Of a DNA stretch of 17,508 nucleotides, positions 7,992 to 16,419 are shown piece after piece. The notes under the pieces were generated by a model, which ran no database searches, was not told the origin of the DNA, and saw nothing but the letters and a program-made list of their open reading frames with translations. The stretch is from SZUA-229 sp964531165. Its GTDB lineage: Bacteria > Pseudomonadota > Gammaproteobacteria > SZUA-229. The first letter of the stretch is position 1. Each line of letters starts with the position of its first letter. The stretch covers positions 1 through 17,508 of the forward strand of contig CAZHEA010000067.1 in the NCBI GenBank assembly GCA_964531165.1, in the 5' to 3' direction. The position numbers and the translations under genes were made by a program.

Positions 7992-10900
7992 ATGTCTGTA
8001 TCGTCATCAAAAAAAAATAAAAAGAAGAAAGTTATCACGCTTCGGCGCTTAAAAAATGCAGTGCTTATACTGGTAGGTTTAAGTGTTATCTTTCTGGCAA
8101 TCAGTTTCACCCTGATTCGTGTCGCTATTAAATCTATCCCCGATTATTCAATGGCAATTCAGCAAGCCGTTTCCGAGCAGATGGACATGACTCTGGAAGT
8201 CGGCTTTATGGATGCTGAAATATATTGGCTAGTACCGCGATTAAATTTATTCGATGTTAATATTTTTGATGATGATGGAAGGCATCATCTGGTGCATCTT
8301 GACGAAATTGACCTGAGTATAGATTGGGCTAAATCATTAAGGCTAATGTCTCCTGTGGTGGGGGAAGTTAGTTTAAGCGGCTTAAATATTCGTGTTCAAA
8401 TAAATAAAAAATCTCAATTGGTGATTCAAAATCATGTGATACATGAAGATATTGATGCCACTATCAAAGCCACTCAGGCAACTAATAACCAGTATGAATT
8501 TAAAGTCAGTGAAACGCTAAAGGAAAACTTTAATAATATAAATTTTAAAGTAATTGATAGTTCGCTACAGTTTACGGATGAGCGTATTTCAAACGATGTA
8601 AAAATATTCTCTAATATCAATCTTCATTTGATCAATAGCGGCGATTCACATGTGTTTGAAGTGAAGGCCAGCTTGCCAGCAAATTACGGGCGATATGCAC
8701 ATTTTATAATTGAAGTAGAAGGAGATCTGTTTGATTATAGTAATTTGGATGGTGAAGTGTTTCTGGCACTGGAAAATATCAATGCGGCATCCTGGGTTGA
8801 TGATTACTGGAGTGACATAAATGTTGCTGCTAACGCGGATATAAATGGGCGTTTCTGGATGCAATGGAGTGGCCTGGATATTATCGATGTGACCAGTGAA
8901 ATAGAGGTTTCTAATTTAGCTTTACATTATCTGGATGATGATATTAATACCTGGAGTATTGACCGGATAGAGGCATTTGTTCACTGGGAAAAAAATGCAG
9001 ATGACTGGCAGCTGGATATCAGGGACCTGGTGGTTGAACGTGAAGGTATAGACTGGTTAAAACCGGCGGCAGTAATGCTAGAGGTATTAAATAGCCAGCA
9101 AACCATAAAGCTACAGGCAGACTTTTTACGCATAGACGGATTTGTGTATTTGGCGGGCATGTTAAATAGCAGTAAAGATATTGATGCTGGCTGGCTAAAA
9201 ATGCTAACACAGTATAAACCTTCAGGTGCACTGAAAAATCTGGATATTGAACTGCCGCTTAACGCAATAGAGGATATAAGGATTAATACAGAGTTTAGCC
9301 AGCTCGGGTTCTCGCTGCCTGAGGGTGAGCCATCAGCTGTGCTGAATCTAGAAGGTGCAGTTACCTACATGGATAATATAACCTGGCTGACAATGGATTC
9401 AAAAAATACAGAAATAAAATTCAATAAACTTTTTAGAAACAGCATTGATTTAAAAAAATTAAAGGGCGTTATTCAATTTTCACATGAAAATAAACTCTGG
9501 AAAGCGAACTCTAACTCGATCGTAATTATAACGCCGCACATAGAAACTGAAAGCCGTTTGAGTTTTCATATGCTGGATAATGGTCGGCCTTTTCTTGATT
9601 TAACCAGTGAATTTAAAAATGCTAAATATGAAGGTATAAAGTTTTATTTGCCGGCTGGGGTAATGGGTGCGGATGCGGTGAGCTGGATAGATGCTGCATT
9701 AAAGTCGGGGCGTATTACTGATGGTGCATATCAATTTTATGGCTATGTGGGCGACGCGCCATTTAGAGGTAATGAAGGTGTGTCTCTGGCTGACTTTAAT
9801 GTTAGTGATGTCGATGTACAATATCTGCAGAACTGGCCGCTGGTGAAAAATGTGTCAGCAAATTTGAGATTTGTTAATGACACAATGTTCATCAAAGCCA
9901 GTAAGGGAATATTATTCGATTCTAAAATATCAGAGACAACGGTATATATTGATAATTTTATATCGCCGACTCTTGATGTAAAAGGTAAGTTGGATATGCA
10001 GCTGCAGGATGTTAAAAAGTTTGTGAACGGCAGTTCATTGCGTGATGCTGTAACTGAATATATTAATAACTTAACATTTTCTGGTAAAGGAAAGCTGAGT
10101 CTTGAATTGTTTTTACCATTGTATGGTGATTTTCATACAGAAGTGGGAGGGACGTTAATGTTTGAGGATGGTTCACTTGGTTTTGAAAAGGAGCAGTATA
10201 AATTTGAAAGCATTAATGGTGAGATTCGGTTTGCTGGAGATACGCTGGAAACATTTGGTCTGACTGCAGAACTGGCAGGTAACACAGCAGGGCGATTGCT
10301 GAATGTTAATGTGAAAACGATTAATAAAAAAAATGAAAGACATTACCATGTTGATTTAGACGGAGAAATTAGTGCAGGTGCATTGTTGACTCCGTTGCCT
10401 GAAGTGGCATCGTATATTAATGGGGCATCTAACTGGGATATGGATATAGATATTATCAATGATAAAGTTAATGCTAAAACCCGGGTGGAAATGAAAATGC
10501 AGTCTGCTTTAAATGGTATTACAAGTGATTTACCCGGTCCGTTATCAAAGCTGGCAGTGGGTAAGGATCCGATAACACTTGATATAAATATTGGCTCTGA
10601 ATCTAATGTTAATTACAGGCTTGTTCGTCAAAATAAAGACTGGTTGGAGTTGAATCGATTAGAAAATCAAACATTAATTACAGCCGAATCAAAAAATATC
10701 AAAGGCAGTGTGGATATTAATACCCGTGAGAATGTTGATCTACCAATACAGGTTAATCTTGATTATCTGAATCTGGCAGGTTTTTTTAATATCGGTGATA
10801 ACGTTACAGATAATGAAGATAAAAAAACACATGAAAATATAATAGCAAAGACATCGTCTGATTTTTCGCCGCGTGATCTGCCATCATTTGACTTTTATGT

Positions 10901-11699
10901 CGATAAATTAATGTGGAAAGATGCAGTTTACAACGATAGCAGTATAAAACTTCAAAAAAGTAAGATTGGATCAATAATTAAGAGCTTTAGATTTAATGGT
11001 GATAATCATGTGATTACTGGAAAGGGCAGTTGGTTAACGGGTAGAGGTAATAACAATATAACGAAACTGGACGTTAATGTGGCGGTTTCTGACTTAGGAC
11101 AGGTATTTAAAGATATGCAAATCACCGACAGGTTGTCTGAAACTGCCGGCACAATCGATTTGCATTTAAACTGGCAGGATGCACCTTATAAGTTTGAATG
11201 GAAAAAGTTACAGGGAGATGGAGAGTTGAATTTAAAAGACGGCGTTATGAAAGAAATGAATGCGGGTGCAGGCAGAATACTGGGATTGTTTAACTTTAAG
11301 ACATTGCTATCTCTTGATTTCGGTAATCAGGTGAAAGAAGGGTTTAATTTTGATAAGGTGAAAGGTAGCTTTACTTTTTCAAATGAGAATATCTATTCTG
11401 ATGATTTTGAGATTGAAAGTAAGGTTGCAACCATTTTTATGAAAGGCAAACTCAGTATTGCGAATAATTCTCTAGATCAGGTAGTGACGGTAAGGCCACA
11501 TCTGGGTGGCACGGTTACAGTTGGTACCGCAGTGGTTGCAGGGCCTGCGATTGGCGGGTTAGTTTACATCTTTCAAAAAATATTCAATACAGACAGACTT
11601 TCAGAATACCAATATTCTATGAAAGGAAGTATAGATGACCCTGACGTTAAATTATTATCTGTGCCGGTACCTGATGATGAGGAAGATAGTGATTTTTAA
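7992..11699 (+). CDS. yhdP: YhdP family AsmA-like envelope protein (phospholipid transport)
   Basis: This 1235-residue protein is close to the length of E. coli YhdP (about 1266). YhdP is an inner-membrane-anchored AsmA-like protein that, with TamB and YdbH, moves phospholipids across the periplasm to the outer membrane. The N-terminus is a lysine-rich stretch (7-13) followed by one membrane anchor at about 22-46. The rest is a long repetitive beta-rich periplasmic region. The C-terminal AsmA-like block is clear: GELNLKDGVMKEMNAGAGRILGLFNF, GFNFDKVKGSFTF, and a glycine/valine segment GGTVTVGTAVVAGPAIGGL before YQYSMKGSIDDPDVK. It ends in the acidic tail DDEEDSDF. The ATG at 7992 has a weak GAGA ribosome binding site. 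By eye the gene is more AT-rich than its neighbours. Its end overlaps the following small secreted protein gene. Confidence 0.92.
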   Translation: MSVSSSKKNKKKKVITLRRLKNAVLILVGLSVIFLAISFTLIRVAIKSIPDYSMAIQQAVSEQMDMTLEVGFMDAEIYWLVPRLNLFDVNIFDDDGRHHLVHLDEIDLSIDWAKSLRLMSPVVGEVSLSGLNIRVQINKKSQLVIQNHVIHEDIDATIKATQATNNQYEFKVSETLKENFNNINFKVIDSSLQFTDERISNDVKIFSNINLHLINSGDSHVFEVKASLPANYGRYAHFIIEVEGDLFDYSNLDGEVFLALENINAASWVDDYWSDINVAANADINGRFWMQWSGLDIIDVTSEIEVSNLALHYLDDDINTWSIDRIEAFVHWEKNADDWQLDIRDLVVEREGIDWLKPAAVMLEVLNSQQTIKLQADFLRIDGFVYLAGMLNSSKDIDAGWLKMLTQYKPSGALKNLDIELPLNAIEDIRINTEFSQLGFSLPEGEPSAVLNLEGAVTYMDNITWLTMDSKNTEIKFNKLFRNSIDLKKLKGVIQFSHENKLWKANSNSIVIITPHIETESRLSFHMLDNGRPFLDLTSEFKNAKYEGIKFYLPAGVMGADAVSWIDAALKSGRITDGAYQFYGYVGDAPFRGNEGVSLADFNVSDVDVQYLQNWPLVKNVSANLRFVNDTMFIKASKGILFDSKISETTVYIDNFISPTLDVKGKLDMQLQDVKKFVNGSSLRDAVTEYINNLTFSGKGKLSLELFLPLYGDFHTEVGGTLMFEDGSLGFEKEQYKFESINGEIRFAGDTLETFGLTAELAGNTAGRLLNVNVKTINKKNERHYHVDLDGEISAGALLTPLPEVASYINGASNWDMDIDIINDKVNAKTRVEMKMQSALNGITSDLPGPLSKLAVGKDPITLDINIGSESNVNYRLVRQNKDWLELNRLENQTLITAESKNIKGSVDINTRENVDLPIQVNLDYLNLAGFFNIGDNVTDNEDKKTHENIIAKTSSDFSPRDLPSFDFYVDKLMWKDAVYNDSSIKLQKSKIGSIIKSFRFNGDNHVITGKGSWLTGRGNNNITKLDVNVAVSDLGQVFKDMQITDRLSETAGTIDLHLNWQDAPYKFEWKKLQGDGELNLKDGVMKEMNAGAGRILGLFNFKTLLSLDFGNQVKEGFNFDKVKGSFTFSNENIYSDDFEIESKVATIFMKGKLSIANNSLDQVVTVRPHLGGTVTVGTAVVAGPAIGGLVYIFQKIFNTDRLSEYQYSMKGSIDDPDVKLLSVPVPDDEEDSDF

Positions 11700-12051
11700 A
11701 GTTATTTTAGCCATGCTGCTAGCAAGCAGTGTTTTATTTTCTGCAAAAGTACTTTCAGAAAATGTCAGTGTGCAATTACGTGCTGAAATATGGGATACAC
11801 GACGTCACGGAGAGGCCTTGTTAAAAGTCACTTCACTTTCAACTATAATGCAAAAATGGATGGCTGACACAACGCAGACCATTGATCTGCGTTATCCCGG
11901 TGGTGAAGAGGGTGAATTATGGGTGGAGGAGCTGAAAGACTGGTTTGTTTCACTGGGTGTGCCATCTGATAAAATCCAGGTATCACCTGGCAGTGAAGCA
12001 CAGGATATAATCAATATAGTAATCATAAAATCGGTAGATAAAAATGAGTAA
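11674..12051 (+). CDS. Small secreted or periplasmic protein of unknown function
   Basis: A 125-residue protein whose first about 29 residues form a signal peptide: a basic start (MMRKIVIFK), a hydrophobic core (VILAMLLASSVLF) and a likely cleavage after SAKVLS. The frame is open further upstream to an ATG at 11635, but the twin ATG at 11674/11677 gives a proper signal peptide. The mature part (about 95 residues) contains EIWDTRRHGEALLKV and RYPGGEEGELWVEELKDWF followed by SLGVPSDKIQVSPGS. That latter region resembles the loop and helix of proteins such as the OmpA C-terminal domain, but the match is weak and I do not assign a family. It overlaps the end of yhdP by 26 bases and the start of the nitrilase gene by 8 bases, so all three are probably translated together and it may serve envelope biology with YhdP. 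Function unknown. Confidence 0.75.
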   Translation: MMRKIVIFKVILAMLLASSVLFSAKVLSENVSVQLRAEIWDTRRHGEALLKVTSLSTIMQKWMADTTQTIDLRYPGGEEGELWVEELKDWFVSLGVPSDKIQVSPGSEAQDIINIVIIKSVDKNE

Positions 12052-12868
12052 ATTAGCCGCAATACAAATGGCCTCCGGGCCGAATATACAGGCCAATCTG
12101 GATGAAGTCGCAAAGTTAATTGAGCAGGCAGCGAGTCAGTCAGCTGAGTTAATCGTATTGCCTGAAAATTTTTCGCAAATGCCAATGGATGATGCCGACA
12201 GAGTGGCTAATGCAGAGATCATTGATGAAGGCCGGGTGCAGGCATTTTTGAGTGCGCAGGCGAAAAAAAATAATGCCTGGATTGTTGGCGGTACTATTCC
12301 GATTAAAAGCGATGAAGAATCCCGGGCTTATTCAAGTAGTTTATTATTTAACAGTGATGGCGAGCAGGTGGCGCGTTACGACAAAATTCATATGTTTGAT
12401 GTGTTGATTGAAGAGAATAATGAAACCTATCACGAATCAGCAACCACCGTCGCGGGTGAGAAGGTCGTCGTCGTCGATACACCGCTGGGTAAACTGGGCT
12501 TGAGTGTTTGTTATGATCTGAGGTTTCCCGAGCTATATCGAAAAATGGTTGATCTGGGTATGGAAATTTGTGCAATACCCTCTGCCTTTACTGCTTTTAC
12601 CGGGCAGTCGCACTGGGAACCGTTAATTCGTGCACGGGCAATTGAAAATCAGTGCTATGTGATTGCGGCAGCTCAGGGGGGATACCATGTCAATAACCGC
12701 CAGACTTATGGGCATAGCATGGTGGTGAATCCGTGGGGTAATATTCTGGGAAGTGTAGGAACGGGGCCCGGAGTTGTATTGACTGATATGGATCGCAGCG
12801 TGCTGGAAACAACCCGAAATAAATTTCAGGTGTTAAATCATCGTAAGCTAAATTGTCGAATTAGTTGA
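12044..12868 (+). CDS. Nit-type carbon-nitrogen hydrolase (probable deaminated glutathione amidase)
   Basis: This 274-residue cytoplasmic enzyme belongs to the nitrilase superfamily. The Glu-Lys-Cys triad is visible: Glu41 in LPENFSQMP, Lys114 in YDKIHMFDV, and Cys156 in SVCYDLRFPELYR. The CYDLRFPELYR segment and YDKIHMFDV are typical of the Nit1/Nit2/YbeM branch, whose known activity is repair of deaminated glutathione by amide hydrolysis, with omega-amidase activity in relatives. The ATG at 12044 overlaps the preceding small secreted protein by 8 bases. In many Gammaproteobacteria this gene sits between yhdP and tldD; tldD is not present here. A GTCGTCGTCGTC stretch encoding four valines near residues 140-144 is a simple codon run. 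Confidence 0.93.
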   Translation: MSKLAAIQMASGPNIQANLDEVAKLIEQAASQSAELIVLPENFSQMPMDDADRVANAEIIDEGRVQAFLSAQAKKNNAWIVGGTIPIKSDEESRAYSSSLLFNSDGEQVARYDKIHMFDVLIEENNETYHESATTVAGEKVVVVDTPLGKLGLSVCYDLRFPELYRKMVDLGMEICAIPSAFTAFTGQSHWEPLIRARAIENQCYVIAAAQGGYHVNNRQTYGHSMVVNPWGNILGSVGTGPGVVLTDMDRSVLETTRNKFQVLNHRKLNCRIS

Positions 12869-13038
12869 ACTGGTTAAATGATTGCTTTTGCAAAAACATT
12901 TATAGTGAGTTAGGTGCTCTGGTCGAGTAATAAGGTTTTTGGCTTCATACTTGCTACTGAAAACATGAAAGACTGATAGCCATAACAGACAATGTTCGGC
13001 TGTAAATGGTCTGTCTTCTTAATATGAAGTGCGAATAA

Positions 13039-14046
13039 ATGATGATGTTAAAAATTGATGCACGTTTTTTTATACTAACAGTTGTTTTTTTCTTACTGAG
13101 TGCCTGTAGCTCCCAGATTAAAAAAACACCTGAATCAATAAAGCCTGAATCTGTTCCAGAAGCAGTTGTTGTGCCTGTTGCCATTGAAAAAAAAGTGCCG
13201 GTGCTGGAAGTGCCTCAACAGCAAGATGTGCTGCTGTTATTAAGTAGTTCATCTAAAGCGTATCAAAAGGTTGCTGTCTATATTCGTGCCGAGTTAGGCG
13301 AGCATGCGGTTCAAATTATTTTATCTGGTTTACCTGCACAGGATCGTGCAGTGATAGAAGATATTAAAGCGTCTAATACAATACAAATTGTCGCTATCGG
13401 GCTCAAGGCGCTCAATGCGGTTAAGGGTTTTAAAGATAAGCAGATAGTCTATACGCAGGTCATCAGTCATGAAAAAATATCTGAGGATAATGTCAAAGGT
13501 GTCAGTGCACTGCCTTCGCCAGAAAAGTTGTTTAAAGACTGGAAAAAACTTTCCCCCGGATTATCTAAAGTGGCAATTATTACCGGCAAAAACTTACAGC
13601 AATTTCTGCAAAGAGCCAGACGTGCGGCAAAATCACAGGGTATAGAATTAATTATTGAACAAGTCGATACGGATAAGGGGTTTATTTACAAAAGCAAAAA
13701 GTTAAAGTCGGATGTGGCTGGGCAGTGGATCTTACCGGATAACCGCATCCTCAGTGCCAAAGCATTAAAAGATGTAATGGCGTATTCTTCAAGACGTGGT
13801 CGGCAGATTGTGGTTTTTAGTCCGAAGTTGTTATCCTTTGGCGGTTTTTTATATGTGTCACCTGATTTGAAAATGATTGCAAATGGTGTGTTGCAACGGC
13901 TGTCAGAATCTGCAGGAAAAACAACTATTCCGGGTGTCAGTGTGTTGCCGGTTTTAGGTCATACGATGGGTATAAATAAGAACATTGCACGGCAGTTTAA
14001 TCTGACAATACCTGATGAGTATAAGGAATTCGTAAATGAAAACTAA
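13039..14046 (+). CDS. Lipoprotein with an ABC substrate-binding (TrpX-like) fold
   Basis: This 335-residue protein starts with a lipoprotein signal peptide: MMMLKIDARF, a hydrophobic core, then the lipobox LSAC with lipidated Cys23. Serine follows the cysteine, which by the usual Lol rule predicts sorting to the outer membrane. After a Pro/Glu/Val-rich linker (about 28-60) comes a periplasmic domain (about 62-330) with the pattern of ABC_sub_bind proteins: a Rossmann-like start, AIGLKALNAV, KQIVYTQVIS, LSKVAIITGKN, a WILPDN segment, RQIVVFSPKLLSFGGFLYVSPD and a C-terminal IPGVSVLPVLGHTMGINKNIARQFNLTIPDEY. No permease or ATPase gene is nearby, so it is probably a sensor rather than a transporter part. 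Three ATG codons in a row (13039, 13042, 13045) offer alternative starts. It overlaps the GGDEF-EAL gene by 11 bases, strong evidence for a functional pair. The ligand is unknown. Confidence 0.85.
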   Translation: MMMLKIDARFFILTVVFFLLSACSSQIKKTPESIKPESVPEAVVVPVAIEKKVPVLEVPQQQDVLLLLSSSSKAYQKVAVYIRAELGEHAVQIILSGLPAQDRAVIEDIKASNTIQIVAIGLKALNAVKGFKDKQIVYTQVISHEKISEDNVKGVSALPSPEKLFKDWKKLSPGLSKVAIITGKNLQQFLQRARRAAKSQGIELIIEQVDTDKGFIYKSKKLKSDVAGQWILPDNRILSAKALKDVMAYSSRRGRQIVVFSPKLLSFGGFLYVSPDLKMIANGVLQRLSESAGKTTIPGVSVLPVLGHTMGINKNIARQFNLTIPDEYKEFVNEN

Positions 14047-16330
14047 ATCTGAACAGGGCAAGGATGTTCTTGAGCAGGGCTGGAATTCTGCCCAGACGTT
14101 AAGAAGTACTTTGAAATCGGGTGTTCGCGATGATGATAAAGAACATGTGACTACGCCACCGGTAAAAAGTTTACTGCGTCGTACGGCGCTTTTTTCGCGA
14201 CGTAAAAATACCAGTTTGGTTAATCGTATTATCTGGTTGTTACTTATCTGGAGTGTGGTGGTTTATATTCTGGGTGTGGCCGGTTTATGGTGGAGCTCGA
14301 ATAAAGTCATAGCAGATAACTTTTCACAGCAGGCAACTGACTGGGTGGCAAAGCTGGATGAGTTAGGTACACCGTTATACGCGGCTAACGATGAGTTTTT
14401 ATTTCAGTCAATTGAAGAGCAGGTGAGCCGTTTCCCTGAGGTTTCTTATTTGCGATATTATGAAGCGGATAAAAATTCGATAATAGCATCTTATGCAACA
14501 ACTAAAATCAGAGGCGTCAAAATTCCGGAATTAAGTTCTGCCATTATTGAAAAGTTGCGTTTAAATATCGATACCAGTCAACCTGTTTTTATTCAATCTG
14601 CTGATGATAGTCTGTCATTGTTTCAGGTGGCTGCCCCCATTGTTACCCGTTCAATTCGTTCAGAGAGCATGATGGATTTTGATCTCGAAGAAGATTCAGT
14701 TGAAAACTATAAAATAATTGGCTATCTGGAGCTGGGCCTGGATTTTAGTCAGTATCAGAATAAATTAAAAAAGAATATTTTTATTGGTAGTCTGGCGGTA
14801 GCTGCATTGTTTTTTATAGCGGCTTTTTTTGGGAGGATATTAATTAAACGTTCATTACGTCCGTTAACGAATATGCAAAAGCCGTTAGAACGCCTGGCCA
14901 ATGGTGAAATTGATGTACATGTGGATGGTGAAGGTGATGAGGAAATTGTGGCTATTGCCACAGCACTTAATACAACCATAAAGGCACTTAAAAGCCGTGA
15001 TGAAGAATTAAGAAAGCTGGCTAACTATGATGCATTAACCGGCTTGCTGAATAAACATAACTTTAACATTCAGTTAAAACAGGAAGTGCAGAGGACGATT
15101 GATGAAGGTGACAGTAGTGCGTTGCTGTTTATTGATCTGGACCAGTTTAAGCATGTTAATGATAATTTAGGGCATGCTGCAGGTGATCGATTATTAAAGC
15201 AGGTAGCTGATTTGCTTAAAAATCGTATTCGTACCGATGATGTTATTTCAAGATTCGGAGGCGATGAGTTTACGATTATTGCTAAATCAATTAAGGAGCG
15301 TGATGCACGCATTATTGCCGAGTCAATACTTAAAGCCATGCAGCAGTTTGTGTTTGTAGAGGCTGGCCAGGCATTTAATATATATTGCTCAATTGGTGTA
15401 GTGTTAATTGAAAGTGATAGCTTTACCGCAGAAGAAGTTTTTTCACAGGCAGACATGTCGTGCTTTCATGCGAAGTCTGAAGGCCGCAATCGCTATCATA
15501 TGTTTGATTTGTCTGAACAGGAAGAGTTGCGTAAAAGCGCGGATATCAGCTGGTCGAAACGAATTAGCGATGCTATTCAAAATGATTATTTCACTCTGTT
15601 TTATCAGCCTATTGTCAGCTTGCATGGTGATAAGCAGGAGCATTATGAAGTGTTGTTAAGGATGGTAACAGAAGAAGAAACAATTCATCCGAATGCATTC
15701 TTACCTGCGGCTGAGCGTCTTGGTGTGGCCATAGATATCGATTATTGGGTAGTGCGGAATGCGCTGCGAAAACTTTCGGAGTTTAAAGCCGATGGGCGAG
15801 ATGTTTATCTGTCGATCAATCTTTCCGGCAGAATATTTGAGGCCAATGATTTAATTGAAAAAATACAGCGCTATATTTCTCAGTATGAAGTGGATACCGA
15901 TCATATTGTTTTTGAAATAACCGAACAAACCGCGGTGCGCCATATTGAAAAAGCCAGTAAAACCATTAGTGAATTATCCGCATTAGGCTGTCAGTTTGCA
16001 CTGGATGATTTTGGTGTGGGTTTCAGTTCGTTTAATTATTTAAAACGTCTGCCGGTTGATATCTTAAAAATCGATGGTGATTTTATTACTGATATGGTGA
16101 AAGATCCGGTTGATCAGGCAATGGTGAAATCCATGATTCAAATTGCTAAAACCCTGGATAAAAAAATCACAGCAGAATATGTGCAGGATGCGGCGACATT
16201 AGAAATGTTAAAACGCTTTGGTGCAGATTATGTGCAGGGTTTTTACTTAGGTAAGCCGGTGCGCGATACTACACGTAAAAAATATGATGATGCACTGGAA
16301 CATCTGGATACTAATATTTTAACGTTTTAA
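14036..16330 (+). CDS. Membrane-bound HAMP-GGDEF-EAL cyclic-di-GMP enzyme
   Basis: A 764-residue inner-membrane protein: a cytoplasmic N-terminal stretch (1-62), a membrane helix (about 64-88), a periplasmic sensor region (about 90-245), a second helix (about 248-270), a HAMP-like linker (270-325), a GGDEF domain (about 328-490) and an EAL domain (about 505-745). The diguanylate cyclase site GGDEF (408-412) is intact, and the inhibitory I-site RTDD (399-402) lies five residues upstream. In the EAL domain the first motif reads EVL (Glu538), and Asn595, Glu627/Glu630 of EITE, Asp657/Asp658 of DDFG, Lys678, Glu714 and Gln734 are all present; the usual second Glu of EGVE is Gln717. Both activities are therefore plausible. 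It could make or break c-di-GMP depending on the periplasmic signal. ATG 14036 has a good AAGGA ribosome binding site (14023-14027) and overlaps the lipoprotein gene by 11 bases. Intact GGDEF argues against a LapD-type receptor. Confidence 0.95.
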   Translation: MKTKSEQGKDVLEQGWNSAQTLRSTLKSGVRDDDKEHVTTPPVKSLLRRTALFSRRKNTSLVNRIIWLLLIWSVVVYILGVAGLWWSSNKVIADNFSQQATDWVAKLDELGTPLYAANDEFLFQSIEEQVSRFPEVSYLRYYEADKNSIIASYATTKIRGVKIPELSSAIIEKLRLNIDTSQPVFIQSADDSLSLFQVAAPIVTRSIRSESMMDFDLEEDSVENYKIIGYLELGLDFSQYQNKLKKNIFIGSLAVAALFFIAAFFGRILIKRSLRPLTNMQKPLERLANGEIDVHVDGEGDEEIVAIATALNTTIKALKSRDEELRKLANYDALTGLLNKHNFNIQLKQEVQRTIDEGDSSALLFIDLDQFKHVNDNLGHAAGDRLLKQVADLLKNRIRTDDVISRFGGDEFTIIAKSIKERDARIIAESILKAMQQFVFVEAGQAFNIYCSIGVVLIESDSFTAEEVFSQADMSCFHAKSEGRNRYHMFDLSEQEELRKSADISWSKRISDAIQNDYFTLFYQPIVSLHGDKQEHYEVLLRMVTEEETIHPNAFLPAAERLGVAIDIDYWVVRNALRKLSEFKADGRDVYLSINLSGRIFEANDLIEKIQRYISQYEVDTDHIVFEITEQTAVRHIEKASKTISELSALGCQFALDDFGVGFSSFNYLKRLPVDILKIDGDFITDMVKDPVDQAMVKSMIQIAKTLDKKITAEYVQDAATLEMLKRFGADYVQGFYLGKPVRDTTRKKYDDALEHLDTNILTF

Positions 16331-16351
16331 ATATTGAAATACAGGATGGTG

Positions 16352-16393
16352 CTTTAACTCGTGAAGAATTGCATAATTTGTCACGAGCTAAAG
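16352..16393. terminator. Imperfect hairpin between convergent genes, possible terminator
   Basis: Left arm CTTTA-A-CTCGTGA (16352-16364) pairs with TCACGAG-C-TAAAG (16381-16393): twelve base pairs with one A/C mismatch. The 16-base loop holds a further AATT/AATT pairing around GCAT. It sits in the 89-base gap where the GGDEF-EAL gene and the minus-strand dehydrogenase gene converge, a usual place for a bidirectional terminator. No T-run follows on either strand, so an intrinsic terminator is not proven. The pairing is seen directly; the role is inferred. Confidence 0.45.
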
Positions 16394-16419
16394 GCTGGCC
16401 CTAAAATAGATGTTCCATC

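Noticed and set aside
12464..12476. GTCGTCGTCGTC run in the nitrilase gene
   Set aside because: It encodes a run of valines in a core beta strand and is too short to be a meaningful repeat.
12985..13014. ACAGAC/GTCTGT inverted repeat before the lipoprotein gene
   Set aside because: Six-base arms with an 18-base loop are expected by chance and no T-run follows.
14036..16330. Identification of the GGDEF-EAL protein as LapD
   Set aside because: LapD has degenerate GGDEF and EAL sites and is usually beside lapG; here GGDEF is intact and no LapG-type protease gene is adjacent.
16315..16404. Open frame encoding a protein-like tail (ALTREELHNLSRAKGWP) after the GGDEF-EAL gene
   Set aside because: It has no ATG, GTG or TTG start in a usable position and overlaps the hairpin, whose arms account for part of the pattern. 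A decayed gene end remains possible but unsupported.
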